A stretch of DNA of 48,616 nt from Methanoculleus sp. (GCA_011048835.1 DSDF01000033.1:1-48616); one strand, 5' to 3'; counted from the stretch's first letter, positions 20,628-30,020 are shown. A program made the numbers and translations. Notes: generated from the letters alone by a model not told the origin.

Positions 20628-21284
20628 ATGAAACTGACCTGGCTCGGGCATGCGTGTGTGGCGCTCGAGGGCACGAAATCCATTCTTATCGATCCTTTCG
20701 TGCCTTCCGGGGAGATCGAGATCGATCCCGATATTGTGGCGATCACCCACGCCCATGGCGATCATATGGGCGAGGTGATCGCCCTGAAGAAAACGACCGT
20801 GGCAAACAACGAGATCGCCAAGTACCTGGCGGGGAAGGGAATCGATGCCGTGGATATGAATCCGGGTGGCACCGTCGAGGTGGAGGGGGTGCGGTTTACG
20901 ATGACGCAGGCCATCCACTCAAGCTGGCTGGAGGCCGAAGGGCCGGGCTATTACGGCGGTCTTGCTGCCGGCTTTGTCATCACCCTCGACGGGATTTCCG
21001 TATACCATGCCGGGGACACCGCCCTGTTTTCGGACATGAAACTGATAGGGGAGCTCTACCACCCCGATGTTGCAGTCCTGCCGATCGGGGGCAGGTTCAC
21101 CATGGGTCCCGAAGAGGCGATGATGGCCGCGCAGTTCGTGGGTGCGCCGCTTGTCGTTCCGGTGCACTACGGCACATGGCCGAAAATCGAACAGGATCCC
21201 GTCGCCTTCAAAGCGGCGGTCGAGCGGACGACGGATATCCGGGTGACCGTCATCAAACCCGGCGAATGCATCCACATCGGGTGA
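20628..21284 (+). CDS. UPF0173 metal-dependent hydrolase (metallo-beta-lactamase fold)
   Basis: Cytosolic beta-lactamase-fold hydrolase of unknown substrate. Metal ligands are visible in THAHGDHMGEV (41-46 HAHGDH), AIHSSW, HAGDTALFSDM and VPVHYGTWP. 218 residues, full family length, close to UPF0173 members from other archaea and bacteria. The message is probably leaderless. It converges on iscU with 51 bp between the stops. Confidence 0.88.
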   Translation: MKLTWLGHACVALEGTKSILIDPFVPSGEIEIDPDIVAITHAHGDHMGEVIALKKTTVANNEIAKYLAGKGIDAVDMNPGGTVEVEGVRFTMTQAIHSSWLEAEGPGYYGGLAAGFVITLDGISVYHAGDTALFSDMKLIGELYHPDVAVLPIGGRFTMGPEEAMMAAQFVGAPLVVPVHYGTWPKIEQDPVAFKAAVERTTDIRVTVIKPGECIHIG

Positions 21285-21335
21285 GGCCGCTCGAGACGGC
21301 TGATCAGGTGACGGAGGGGGCAGCCCGCCTCCCCG

Positions 21336-21716
21336 CTACCAGGGTGCGAGGCCCCGATCGATCCGGTACTGGTTGATCGCCGTGCGGATGGCATCTTCCG
21401 CCAGCACCGAGCAGTGGAGCTTCGGCTCGGGCAGGCCGCCGAGGGCGTCCGCGACATCCGTGCGGGTGAGCGTCCACGCCTCCTCAAGGGTCTTTCCCTT
21501 GACCAGTTCGGTTGCCATGCTGCTCGAGGCGATGGCGGCAGCGCACCCGAGTGTCTGGAATTTCACATCGACGATCCGGTTGTCCCGGATCTTGAGATAG
21601 ATTTTCGTGATGTCGCCGCACCCGGGACTGCTGGTTTCCGCAACGACGTCCGCATCCTCGAGCACGCCCACGTTCCGCGGGTTGGTGAAATGGTCCATTA
21701 CCGTCTCATTGTACAT
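21336..21716 (-). CDS. iscU: Iron-sulfur cluster assembly scaffold IscU/NifU
   Basis: Scaffold on which Fe-S clusters are built from iron and sulfur delivered by the desulfurase. The ligand set is intact: C33 and D35 in SPGCGD, C58 in TLGCAAAIASSS, and C102 in KLHCSVLAEDA (numbering from ATG 21716). The sequence MYNETVMDHFTNPRNVG is the typical archaeal start; a GTG at 21722 is closer to the GGAG but adds two atypical residues. It follows the cysteine desulfurase by about 18 bases on the same strand. Confidence 0.92.
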   Translation of the reverse strand: MYNETVMDHFTNPRNVGVLEDADVVAETSSPGCGDITKIYLKIRDNRIVDVKFQTLGCAAAIASSSMATELVKGKTLEEAWTLTRTDVADALGGLPEPKLHCSVLAEDAIRTAINQYRIDRGLAPW

Positions 21717-21734
21717 ACGCACACTTCTCCTCTA

Positions 21735-22913
21735 TCAGGCCGAGAGGGGCGACATCGCCCTGAGGCGCTCCACGATCCCCGGGAGGACGGCGAGCACGTA
21801 GTCGACGTCTTCATCGGTATTCACCTCGCCGAGGGTCAGGCGCAGGGAGGTGCCGGCGAGCCGCGGCGGCACCCCCATCGCGGTGAGCACATGGGACGGC
21901 TCGCCCGAGGCCGAGCTGCAGGCGCTGCCCGTGGACCCGTAGATCCCCTGTGCGTCGAGCATCAGGAGCAGCGCCTCGCCGTCGATGCCCGCAAACGACA
22001 TGCTGGCATTGCCGGGCAGCCGCAGTTCGGGATGCCCGTTGAGGGCGCTGTGCGGCACCTCGCGCAGGACGCCGTCGATGAGCCGGTCGCGCAGGCGCCG
22101 CAGGCGGGCCGCGTGCCCCTCGATATCCGTGCAGGCGCGCTCGATGGCGGCGCCGAGGCCGATGATCCCGGGGGTGTACTCGGTGCCCGCCCGCCGCCTC
22201 TTCTCCTGCGCGCCGCCGTGGACGAACCGCTCGATCGCCACGCCGTCTCGCACGTACAGGGCGCCGATCCCCTTGGGCCCGTGGAACTTGTGGGCGGAGA
22301 GGGAGAGCAGGTCGATGTGCATGGCCTCCACATCGATGGGGAGGTGGCCGATCGCCTGCACGGCGTCGGTGTGAAAGAGGATGCCGTGCTCGCGGGCGAT
22401 CGTGCCGATGGCCCCGACGGGCTCGATGGTCCCCGCCTCGTTGTTCGCCATCATCACCGAGATCATAATGGTATCGTCGCAGATCGCATCCTCCACGGCG
22501 TGTGGGTCGACGAGGCCGTACCGGTCCACGGGGAGGTAGGTGACGCGGACGCCCTGCGTTTCAAGATATTCGCAGGTATGGAGCACGGCGTGGTGCTCGA
22601 TCGCGGTGGTGATGATGTGGCTGCCGCGGCTCCGGTGCGCAGAGACCGCGCCCTTCAGCGCCCAGTTGTCCGCCTCCGTGCCCCCGGCGCAGAAGAAGAT
22701 CTCGGCCGGCGCGGCGCCGAGCGCCGCGGCCACCTGCTCCCGTGCGCCCTCCACGGCCTTCCTTACCCTCCGGCCGATGGAATAGAGGGACGAGGGATTG
22801 CCGAACTCCTGCGTGAAATAGGGGAGCATGGCCGCGAGCACGTCGGGGTGCGTCGGCGTGGTCGCCGCATGGTCCATGTACACCTGCCGTTTCTGTGCAG
22901 ACGACCCGTTCAT
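21735..22913 (-). CDS. nifS: Cysteine desulfurase, NifS/IscS class
   Basis: Pyridoxal phosphate enzyme that removes sulfur from cysteine for cluster assembly. PLP lysine is K209 in SLSAHKFHGPKG, and the persulfide cysteine is C332 in GSTGSACSSASGEPSHVL; the short loop and SSA pattern fit the NifS/IscS class I. 392 residues from ATG 22913. A TATA-like GAAATATAC lies only about 10 bp upstream of that ATG, which would instead suit the internal ATG at 22877 (MDHAATTPT, preceded by GGTG), so the first 12 residues are uncertain. First gene of the nifS-iscU operon. Confidence 0.93.
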   Translation of the reverse strand: MNGSSAQKRQVYMDHAATTPTHPDVLAAMLPYFTQEFGNPSSLYSIGRRVRKAVEGAREQVAAALGAAPAEIFFCAGGTEADNWALKGAVSAHRSRGSHIITTAIEHHAVLHTCEYLETQGVRVTYLPVDRYGLVDPHAVEDAICDDTIMISVMMANNEAGTIEPVGAIGTIAREHGILFHTDAVQAIGHLPIDVEAMHIDLLSLSAHKFHGPKGIGALYVRDGVAIERFVHGGAQEKRRRAGTEYTPGIIGLGAAIERACTDIEGHAARLRRLRDRLIDGVLREVPHSALNGHPELRLPGNASMSFAGIDGEALLLMLDAQGIYGSTGSACSSASGEPSHVLTAMGVPPRLAGTSLRLTLGEVNTDEDVDYVLAVLPGIVERLRAMSPLSA

Positions 22914-23022
22914 TCCATGTATATTTCACGAGTGGCTACATGGGTCTTTTGCTTCCGGCATGGCTGGTTGGGCTCTGTGCGTGCAATCGGGCGGCATGTG
23001 AGGATATGGACCCCGATACGGC

Positions 23023-23039
23023 AAAAAAAAGCCAAAAAA
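23023..23039 (-). terminator. Oligo-T terminator of fae-hps
   Basis: Just after the fae-hps stop the minus strand reads six T (23039-23034) then eight T (23030-23023) in GC-rich surroundings, a strong archaeal terminator. Confidence 0.65.
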
Positions 23040-23056
23040 GATGGTGGTATTGCGGG

Positions 23057-24247
23057 TTAAAAATCGGTCATGACCCTGAACTGGTCGATCTCGGGCTTGT
23101 TCATTTCGTCGAGGAAGCCTTCCGCGGCGTTCTGGATGTTCTTGCTCGCGGTGATGGCGCGGCCCACCACGATGATGTCGGCGCCCGCCCCGAGGGCGTC
23201 CTTGACCACGTGCTGGCGGATGCCGCCGGCGGTGGCGATGAGGATCCTGTCGCCCGCCGCCTTCCTGATGGCGGGGATGTCGCCCCAGTTGTATTCCTCG
23301 CCCTCGGTATCGATGGCGCGGTGCATCTCGACGACATCCGGCAGCACGCCGCGTTCTGCAAGTTCGCTGACGATGTCGACGGGGTTGGGCACGTTGAGCA
23401 TGTCGATGACCGAGTAGATCCCGGTCTTTTTCGCCTCGGTGATGGCCTTCTCAAGGGTGGCGATGGGAGCGAGCCCGGAGATGACGACGGCGTCGGCGGA
23501 GGAATTGGCCGCCATCCGCGCCTCCAGGTTGCCGGTGTCGAGCGTCTTTAAGTCGGCGATGATGAAGGCGTCGGGGCGCATCCTGCGTATCTCGGCGATG
23601 ATGGAGAGGCCGAACTGCTTGATCAGGGGGGTGCCGGCCTCGATGAGCAGGTGGTCGTTCTTCGGCAGTGCGGTGAGCACGGCTTCCACCTGCTTCATCT
23701 CCACGAGGTCCATGGCCACCTGCAGGTAGGGCGGGTCCCAGAGGCGTGCGACCTTGAAGCCCATGACGGCGTGCGCCGCCCTGTCCTTCTCCTTGATCAG
23801 CGTGGCGGTGTCCGGGAACCCGCCGAACGCGCGGGTAATGGCGAGTTTGGTGGCCCCGTAGTTGTAGCGGTAGATCCGGTTGTAATCGGATGCGTCCGGG
23901 TGGAGGAACGCGCTGGCGAGGATGACGACGTCCTCGACATCCACGTCCCCGAATATCCCCTCCTCCAGTGCGTCGGCGACCGCCTTTGCCACCGCCGCCT
24001 GCACCGGGCCGAACATCTGGTTGACCTGCTGCTCTTTTTTGAGGGTGACCTTGGGGATGACCAGCGTCGCCGGCTTTGTCAGCAGGTTCGGGCGGACCAC
24101 CGCCAGCAGGGGCGTGTGCCCGGCGGACATCTGGGATGCCGCGTTCGCGAACGCCGTCCCCACGGCCCCTGATTTATCGCCGATCAGCAGATCGATATGT
24201 GCCAGTTCAGCGCCTTCTCCTACGAGTGCTTCTCCGATGAAATACAT
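23057..24247 (-). CDS. fae-hps: Bifunctional formaldehyde-activating enzyme / 3-hexulose-6-phosphate synthase
   Basis: Fusion protein. The N-terminal Fae domain (about 1-160) condenses formaldehyde with tetrahydromethanopterin; the C-terminal orotidine-decarboxylase-like Hps domain interconverts formaldehyde plus ribulose 5-phosphate with hexulose 6-phosphate. In archaea lacking the oxidative pentose phosphate route, this supplies ribose phosphate while the released formaldehyde is captured by Fae. Fae catalytic His is H17 in GAELAHIDLLIGDK, which supports ATG 24247 over 24286; an AGGAG 7 bases upstream agrees. Hps motifs include IADLKTLDTG and ATAGGIRQHV, plus VVGRAITAS for phosphate binding. 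396 residues. Single-gene unit with its own promoter and terminator. Confidence 0.95.
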   Translation of the reverse strand: MYFIGEALVGEGAELAHIDLLIGDKSGAVGTAFANAASQMSAGHTPLLAVVRPNLLTKPATLVIPKVTLKKEQQVNQMFGPVQAAVAKAVADALEEGIFGDVDVEDVVILASAFLHPDASDYNRIYRYNYGATKLAITRAFGGFPDTATLIKEKDRAAHAVMGFKVARLWDPPYLQVAMDLVEMKQVEAVLTALPKNDHLLIEAGTPLIKQFGLSIIAEIRRMRPDAFIIADLKTLDTGNLEARMAANSSADAVVISGLAPIATLEKAITEAKKTGIYSVIDMLNVPNPVDIVSELAERGVLPDVVEMHRAIDTEGEEYNWGDIPAIRKAAGDRILIATAGGIRQHVVKDALGAGADIIVVGRAITASKNIQNAAEGFLDEMNKPEIDQFRVMTDF

Positions 24248-24286
24248 GAACGTCTCCTGTGTTGCATAATTATGGTCGAACCTCAT

Positions 24287-24306
24287 AAAAAAACGATACG
24301 CAAAAA
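24287..24306 (-). terminator. Oligo-T terminator of tRNA-Trp, merging into the fae-hps promoter
   Basis: Five T (24306-24302) and seven T (24293-24287) on the minus strand start 5 bases after the tRNA 3' end. The second tract runs into TTTATGAGG, a possible TATA element for fae-hps. Confidence 0.5.
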
Positions 24307-24310
24307 CCAG

Positions 24311-24483
24311 TGGGGTCGGTGAGATTTGAACTCACGATCGACGGGTCTCTCCGACATGCGAGAGAGCGCTGCAATTTGCATCAGTGCTCCAACGGATCCT
24401 CATCTGGTAATCAGGAGACCCATTGTTCATCATTCGCAAAGACCGCTGGAGCCCGTCGCCATGCCGGACTAGGCCACGACCCC
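24311..24483 (-). tRNA. tRNA-Trp (CCA) with a 99-nt intron
   Basis: Acceptor arms GGGGTCG (24483-24477) and CGACCCC (24318-24312) pair fully, with A73 at 24311 and no encoded CCA tail. Exon 1 is 24483-24446 and exon 2 is 24346-24311. The anticodon stem is ACGGG/CCCGT, and the loop reads CT-CCA-G-A, giving anticodon CCA. The intron sits at the canonical 37/38 position within a textbook bulge-helix-bulge: central helix CTCC/GGAG with the 3-nt bulges AG|C and AG|A. T arm is GTGAG/CTCAC. It stands alone between fae-hps and the acyl-CoA synthetase. Confidence 0.95.
24347..24445 (-). ncRNA. Box C/D 2'-O-methylation guide RNA inside the tRNA-Trp intron
   Basis: Box C ATGATGA (24433-24427), box D' CTGA (24414-24411), an imperfect box C' (about 24405-24399) and box D CTGA (24384-24381) are enclosed by a TTTGC/GCAAA stem. 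The D guide GTTGGAGCA pairs with the anticodon loop so that the fifth base before the box faces C34. The D' guide GGGTCTC pairs with GAGACCC at the 3' splice site so that its fifth base faces C39. Methylation of positions 34 and 39 of the same tRNA is the known role of this intron in other Euryarchaeota. Confidence 0.9.
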
Positions 24484-24572
24484 TGAACCAGTAGTATAAC
24501 GCCTCCAGCGGACTTAAAAATTGTGATGTGGGATGATTAACCATAAAATAATGGACAACCCATTTTGTAAGG

Positions 24573-26273
24573 ATGGTACAGCGGAGTTACGCGAGCGGGA
24601 CCTCTGATGTGAACCTGATCGGCCAGACGATCGGTGAGATGATGCATGAAATCGCGGCGAAATACCCCGATAACGAGGCTATCGTCGACATTCACCAGGG
24701 GCTCCGGTACACCTACCGGGAGTTCGAGGAAACGGTCGACGAGGTCGCACGGGGCCTGATGGCGCTTGACGTGGGAAAAGGCGACCGCGTCGGGATCTGG
24801 GCGTTGAACTTTGCCGAATGGGTGCTCGTGCAGTTCGCGACCGCCAAAATCGGGGCCATCATGGTCAATATCAACCCCGCGTACCGCACCTATGAGCTCG
24901 AGCATGTCCTGAAGCAGGCCGAGGTGCACACGCTCATCATCATGGGACGGTTCAAGACATCCGACTACGTGGGCATGTTCTACGAGGCCTGCCCGGACGC
25001 GATCGAGGCGCGGGCGGGGCGGATCAACAGCGAGAAATTCCCGTTCCTCAAAAATGTCGTCTTTTTGGGCGATATTCCCTACAATGGCATGTACACCTGG
25101 AACGAGATGCTGGACATGGGGGGCAATATCAGCAGGGACGAGCTGATCGAGCGCGGGGAGTCCCTCTCCTTCGACGACCCCATCAATATCCAGTACACCA
25201 GCGGGACGACGGGGTTTCCCAAAGGGGTGGTGCTCACCCACCACAACGTCCTCAATAACGGGTATACCATCGGCGAAGGCATGAAATTCACCGAACAAGA
25301 CCGCCTCTGTATCCCCGTGCCGTTCTACCACTGCTTCGGCATGGTGCTCTCCAACCTCGCATGCGTCACCCACGGGGCGACCATGGTGCTCCCCGCCCCG
25401 GTGTTCGATGCGGAAGCGGTGCTGCAGGCGGTGCAGGAGGAGGGGTGCACGGCGCTGCACGGGGTGCCGACCATGTTCATCGCCGAGCTCAGGCACCCCA
25501 ACTTCACCAAATACAAGCTCGACACCCTGCGTACCGGGATCATGGCCGGCTCCCCCTGCCCCATCGAGGTGATGCGGGAGGTGAGCACCCGCATGCACAT
25601 GTCCGAGATCGTGATCGTTTACGGGCAGACGGAGACCTCGCCCGGCGTGACCATGACCACGACCGACGACCCGCTCGAGCGACGCGTCACCACGGTGGGC
25701 CGCGCGTTTCCCCACGTGGAGTTGAAAGTCATCGACCCGCTGACCCAGAAGATCGTGCCGCGGGGGATGCCCGGCGAGATATGCGCCCGTGGCTATGTGG
25801 TGATGAAGTGTTACTACAACAACCCCAGCGCCACCCACCAGACCATTGATGCCGATGGCTGGAACCATACCGGCGATCTCGCGGTGATGGACGAGGAGGG
25901 GTACTTGAAGATCGTGGGGCGCTTAAAGGACATGGTGATCCGGGGCGGGGAAAATATCTACCCCCGCGAAATCGAGGAGTTCCTCCACAACCACCCGAAG
26001 ATCGACGATGCCTACGTGATCGGCGTTCCGGACGAAAAATACGGCGAGGAGCTCATGGCATGGATCAAGACGAAAGGAAACGAGCCCCTCGCCGAAAAAG
26101 AGATCCTGGAGTTCTGCAACGGGCGCATCGCCCGCTTCAAGATCCCCCGCTACTACAAGTTCGTCGATTCCTTCCCGATGACCATCTCGGGCAAGATCCA
26201 GAAATTCAAGATGCGGGAGATCTCCATCGAGGAGCTCGGTCTCGAGACCGTTTCCTCTATTGAGACCGCCTGA
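24573..26273 (+). CDS. Acyl-CoA synthetase, AMP-forming (fatty acid-CoA ligase family)
   Basis: Activates a carboxylic acid through an acyl-adenylate to its CoA thioester. ATP-binding P-loop [16 protein letters not shown] (about 208-222), adenylate motif YGQTETSPG, hinge [23 protein letters not shown] and the catalytic lysine region [11 protein letters not shown] near residue 545 are all present. 566 residues with no fused domains. The substrate cannot be read; the closest feel is medium- to long-chain fatty acids. AT-rich ATAAAATAAT at about 24543-24552 suggests a nearly leaderless message. The 3' end overlaps the converging deaminase by 17 bp. Confidence 0.9.
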   Translation: MVQRSYASGTSDVNLIGQTIGEMMHEIAAKYPDNEAIVDIHQGLRYTYREFEETVDEVARGLMALDVGKGDRVGIWALNFAEWVLVQFATAKIGAIMVNINPAYRTYELEHVLKQAEVHTLIIMGRFKTSDYVGMFYEACPDAIEARAGRINSEKFPFLKNVVFLGDIPYNGMYTWNEMLDMGGNISRDELIERGESLSFDDPINIQYTSGTTGFPKGVVLTHHNVLNNGYTIGEGMKFTEQDRLCIPVPFYHCFGMVLSNLACVTHGATMVLPAPVFDAEAVLQAVQEEGCTALHGVPTMFIAELRHPNFTKYKLDTLRTGIMAGSPCPIEVMREVSTRMHMSEIVIVYGQTETSPGVTMTTTDDPLERRVTTVGRAFPHVELKVIDPLTQKIVPRGMPGEICARGYVVMKCYYNNPSATHQTIDADGWNHTGDLAVMDEEGYLKIVGRLKDMVIRGGENIYPREIEEFLHNHPKIDDAYVIGVPDEKYGEELMAWIKTKGNEPLAEKEILEFCNGRIARFKIPRYYKFVDSFPMTISGKIQKFKMREISIEELGLETVSSIETA

Positions 26274-27573
26274 CCAGGTCTTCGGCCCGCTCCTCCGCTT
26301 TTTCCCGGATTTCCTCTTCCCCCGGGATCGTTTTCTCGAACATCAGGATTCTCCCGTCGCAGAGTACGGTATCCGCTGCGTGCCCGCCGCAGGCATAGAC
26401 GATGTTGGAGGTGACGTTGTGCAGCGGCGTCATGCACAGGCTGCGCCGGTCCAGCAGGACGATGTCCGCCGGTGCGCCTCTCTCGATCCTCCCGGGCCCG
26501 AAGCCGAGCGCCTGCGCCCCCGCCGCAGACGCCATGGCGAAGGCCTCCCTGGCGGGAAGGAGAGTGTCGCTGTTCCAGTAGAATTTCTGCAGCAGGGCGG
26601 CGAATTTCATCTCCTCGAAGAGGTCCAAATTGTTGTTGGAGGCGCATCCGTCGGTGCCCAGCGCGACCCGGACGCCCGCGTTCCGCAGCCAGTGGTAGGG
26701 CATCGCCCGGTTGACCGCCAGTTTCATGTTGCTCGCCGGGTTGTGGGAGACGCTGACGTTGCGCTCGCCGAGGAGGGTGCATTCCTGCTCGTCGAGCCAG
26801 CAGCCGTGTGCGGCGAGGGTGCGGGGCGATAAGCAGTTGCACCAGTCGAGCAGGGCGACCGGGCGCATCCCGGTCTGCTCGACGCAGTCCCGGACCTCCT
26901 TTTCCGTCTCGGCAAGGTGGACGTGGATGCCGATATCCTCCGCGTCGGCGTACTCGGCGCACCATTCCAGTCCTTCGACGGAGACGGTGTAGGGGGCGTG
27001 CGGGCCCACGGCGGGGCGGATGCGGGGGTTGTCCAGCGCCCTGATGTGCCGGACCAGCGCTTCCGTCGCCCGTATCTCCGCCTCCCGCTTGTCGGCGTCG
27101 CCGAGGTCGATGAACCCGTAGCAGAGCTGCGCCTTCATGCCCGTCTCATCGACCGCCCGGGCGGCCTCCTCCATGAAGAAGTACATGTCGCTGAAGCCGA
27201 TGGTGCCGGTGCGGATCATCTCGAGGCAGGCGAGTTTCGTCCCCCAGTAGACGTCCTCCCCGGTGAGATGCGCTTCCAGCGGCCAGATCCTGTCCGCCAG
27301 CCATTCCTGCAGGTGCATGTCGTCGGCATAGCCCCGCAGCAGGGTCATGGCCGCGTGGGTGTGGGTGTTGACGAGCCCCGGTATCGCCACCCGGTCGGAG
27401 GCATCGATGATGAATTCCGCCTCGCCGCGGTAGTGCTCCCAGACGTCCTCGCCGATCGCCCGGATGATCCCGTCCTCATCGATGAAGATGTCCGCGGTCT
27501 GCCCATCGAGGAGTGCGCCGACGACGAGGATCGACGCTCCTCCTTCAAATATTTCGTTCGTTTCCTGGTTCAT
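26257..27573 (-). CDS. dadD: 5'-deoxyadenosine / methylthioadenosine / S-adenosylhomocysteine deaminase
   Basis: Amidohydrolase that converts adenosine-type by-products of S-adenosylmethionine reactions to inosine forms. Metal ligands are seen in [17 protein letters not shown] (H71, H73), [11 protein letters not shown], the [10 protein letters not shown] motif and [17 protein letters not shown]. 438 residues, matching the methanogen enzyme DadD, which prefers 5'-deoxyadenosine made by radical SAM enzymes. Its ATG overlaps the stop of the upstream phosphorylase (ATGA), placing two consecutive salvage steps in one operon. Confidence 0.9.
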   Translation of the reverse strand: MNQETNEIFEGGASILVVGALLDGQTADIFIDEDGIIRAIGEDVWEHYRGEAEFIIDASDRVAIPGLVNTHTHAAMTLLRGYADDMHLQEWLADRIWPLEAHLTGEDVYWGTKLACLEMIRTGTIGFSDMYFFMEEAARAVDETGMKAQLCYGFIDLGDADKREAEIRATEALVRHIRALDNPRIRPAVGPHAPYTVSVEGLEWCAEYADAEDIGIHVHLAETEKEVRDCVEQTGMRPVALLDWCNCLSPRTLAAHGCWLDEQECTLLGERNVSVSHNPASNMKLAVNRAMPYHWLRNAGVRVALGTDGCASNNNLDLFEEMKFAALLQKFYWNSDTLLPAREAFAMASAAGAQALGFGPGRIERGAPADIVLLDRRSLCMTPLHNVTSNIVYACGGHAADTVLCDGRILMFEKTIPGEEEIREKAEERAEDLVRRSQ

Positions 27574-28241
27574 GCCATGGCCTCCAGAATGCGCTGCAGG
27601 ATGGTTTCGGTGCGTTTCCTGTGCTGGCGGGATGTTTCGAGGATGTGGGCGTAGGTGAGCACCCCTTCCCCGATCCCGTGGGCGTAGTTGTCCACGGTGC
27701 AGAGCGCCGCAAACCGCATGCCAAGCTCGCAGGCGAGCGTCGCCTCGCTGGCGAGCGTCATCCCCACGATGTCTGCCACGCGGGCGAGCACCTTCACTTC
27801 GGCCACGGTCTCGATCCGCGGCCCCTTCGTCTGCACGTAGGTGCCGCCGTGGATTGCGTCGGGGATGAGAGCGGCGAGATCACGGGTAAGCACCGGATCG
27901 ATCATCGGGCTGACGTGGTCGATCGCGTGGTCGTGGATGGAGGGGATGTCGCTCGTGCTGATATAGTCGTCGGGCACCATGAGCGAGCCGGGTGCGATCT
28001 CGGCCTTCAGGGACCCCGCCGACCCGAACGCCACCACGCGGTCCACGCCGAGGATGGCAAGGGCGGCGAGCGAGGCGCGGTAATTGATCCGGTGCGGGGG
28101 GCGGCCGTACTGGTGGCGGAGCAGCAGGGCGCATTCCCCGCAGTAGACCTCCGCCGGCCCGTAGGGTGTCGGGATGCGGCGCTTCTCAAGGGGCGGGAGG
28201 TCGGAGAAGCGCAGGCTCGTTCCCCCGATGATGCCGAGCAT
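27570..28241 (-). CDS. S-methyl-5'-thioinosine / purine nucleoside phosphorylase (MTA phosphorylase family)
   Basis: Splits a 5'-modified purine nucleoside with phosphate, releasing the base and a sugar phosphate. Family motifs are MLGIIGGTSL at the N-terminus, HQYGRPPHRINYRA, VVAFGSAGSLK, and the nucleoside site VGMTLASEATLACELGM. Pairing with the deaminase gene indicates the thioinosine form of the substrate, as established for the Methanocaldococcus pathway; the sequence alone does not distinguish it from methylthioadenosine phosphorylase. GGGAGG (28251-28256) is 9 bases before ATG 28241 but abuts ATG 28250, so 28241 is chosen (223 residues). Confidence 0.88.
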   Translation of the reverse strand: MLGIIGGTSLRFSDLPPLEKRRIPTPYGPAEVYCGECALLLRHQYGRPPHRINYRASLAALAILGVDRVVAFGSAGSLKAEIAPGSLMVPDDYISTSDIPSIHDHAIDHVSPMIDPVLTRDLAALIPDAIHGGTYVQTKGPRIETVAEVKVLARVADIVGMTLASEATLACELGMRFAALCTVDNYAHGIGEGVLTYAHILETSRQHRKRTETILQRILEAMA

Positions 28242-28588
28242 CAGGCACATCCTCCCTTCCCGCGGCACATCGCATGGCGGGGCATCCGGCGCGTGGCCAT
28301 GCGCAGGGCCTGCCATGCTGCCATCCGGTCTGGTGTCATGAGTAGCGTTTCGCGGTCGTTCTGAGAAATGTTTGGATTTTCATCTCAACGCAGGAGGTAT
28401 CCTGGGGCTTTCAGTCGTTCTGGACGAGGGGGGGCCGGCGGGAGCGGGCGGAATGCCGGGTCGCAGGGTAACGAAAAACCCGATTTCCCTCACGATTCGC
28501 CGGGTATGACGAACAGATGGCATATAGGTTCGATATTTTTCGTACTCTCCCATTCATTTATCCCTCACGTTTGCCAATATGCCGGTAT

Positions 28589-29797
28589 ATGGCACCGACC
28601 AGAAGAAGGAATTCGCCCGACATCCTCGCGTGGGTGTCGATTGCCGTCATCGTCGCCGCCTGCGTCGTCGGCGCTGGGTGCACGGCGGGCACGTCGACGC
28701 CCGCACCGGTGGCTCCTCTCACCGGGCCCTGCTGGTACCTGGACGCATACCTCGGCGAAGACGGCTCGCTCGTTGCGGTCCTGCCGGGAACGGAGATCTC
28801 AGCACGGTTCGACGACGAGGGGAAGGTCACCGGCAGCGCCGGGTGCAACGGGTATGGCGGCGACTACCGGCTCGAGGGCACGGCGCTCTCGGTCTCCTCG
28901 GTTGCCCAAACGCTGATGCTCTGCTCGGAGCCCGAGGGCATCATGGTGCAGGAGGCGCGGTTCATCGACCTGCTCGGCTCGGCGGCAGGATGCCGGATCG
29001 AGGACGACCGGCTCATTCTCACCGATGCTGCCGGCACGACGACGCTCGTTTTTGTACACGAGACCGTATATCGGGCGCTCGCCGGGACGTCGTGGACGCT
29101 CTCGAACCTCGCCGGCGGGGACGGCGGCATGGAACCGGTCCTTGACGGCACGACGGTCACGGCGGTATTCGGCGATGACGGCAGGGTCGGCGGGTCGGCC
29201 GGGTGCAACCACTACGGCGCCGACTACACCGTGAACGGAGCGTCCCTCGCCGTCGGGTTGGCCATGCGGACCGAGATGTACTGCATCGATCCGCCGGGCG
29301 TCATGGAGCAGGAGGACCGCTACCTTTCGCTCCTCGCCGACGCCGCTTCGTACCAGATCGAGGACGGCCTGCTGATCCTTGTGGACGGCGAGGGTGCCGA
29401 CCTGCTGGTCTTTGAGCCGGTGGTCCAGCCGCCCGATCTCCCGCTCACCGGGACGGAGTGGACGCTCGAGTCCGTCAGCCCGACCGGCGATGCGGTCTCG
29501 TCGTTGATCGCCGGAACCGCGATCACCGCAACGTTCTCGCCGGACGGCACCGTCACCGGCAGCGCCGGGTGCAACCGTTACGAGGCCGCCTACCGGCTCG
29601 ACGGCACGAGCATCAGCATCGATCCGCCCATGAGCACGAAGATGTACTGCACCGGGCCGGACGGCGTCATGGCGCAGGAGGCCATGTACCTCGATCTCCT
29701 CTCCTCGGCGGCAGGCTACCGCATCGACGGCGACCTGCTCGATCTCCTCGACGACGAAGGAAGGGCCCTGCTCTGGTTCCGTGCGGAGTGGCCCTGA
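28589..29797 (+). CDS. Lipoprotein-like secreted protein with three tandem META domains
   Basis: N-terminal twin-Arg-like basic stretch, a hydrophobic segment and VVGAGC (Cys31) look like a lipoprotein signal; archaeal lipid attachment here is inference. Three copies of a domain of about 120 residues follow, each with GSAGCN-x-Y (near residues 82, 201 and 323), a later M-x-C and a V-M-x-Q-E-x-x-(F/Y)-(I/L)-x-L-L signature. This is the META/HslJ fold, known from heat-inducible bacterial outer-membrane proteins; the function is unclear. Starts at ATG 28589 with TATA-like CATTTATCC about 30 bp upstream, hence a very short leader. Confidence 0.85.
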   Translation: MAPTRRRNSPDILAWVSIAVIVAACVVGAGCTAGTSTPAPVAPLTGPCWYLDAYLGEDGSLVAVLPGTEISARFDDEGKVTGSAGCNGYGGDYRLEGTALSVSSVAQTLMLCSEPEGIMVQEARFIDLLGSAAGCRIEDDRLILTDAAGTTTLVFVHETVYRALAGTSWTLSNLAGGDGGMEPVLDGTTVTAVFGDDGRVGGSAGCNHYGADYTVNGASLAVGLAMRTEMYCIDPPGVMEQEDRYLSLLADAASYQIEDGLLILVDGEGADLLVFEPVVQPPDLPLTGTEWTLESVSPTGDAVSSLIAGTAITATFSPDGTVTGSAGCNRYEAAYRLDGTSISIDPPMSTKMYCTGPDGVMAQEAMYLDLLSSAAGYRIDGDLLDLLDDEGRALLWFRAEWP

Positions 29798-30020
29798 ATC
29801 GCCCGGCACCCTCCATCACTCCGGGTGCAGGGCCCGGTGGGGACCGCCCCTCTCCCGTGTATCTTCCCTCGGGCATGGGCGGGATGCGGTGCTCGCCCTC
29901 CCGCCAGGCCTGGCAGGGGATGGGGCGATGGGGAGGATGCTCCCCCTCCCCGCGCGTGGCATCGCGCAGGCCCCGTGCAATCTCCGCAAACTGGCATGAT
30001 TTCGGAGCATGCAAACCAAT

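Noticed and set aside
29930-29970. GC-rich self-complementary patch after the META gene
   Set aside because: Runs of G and C pair by chance in this composition; no T tract or gene start depends on it.
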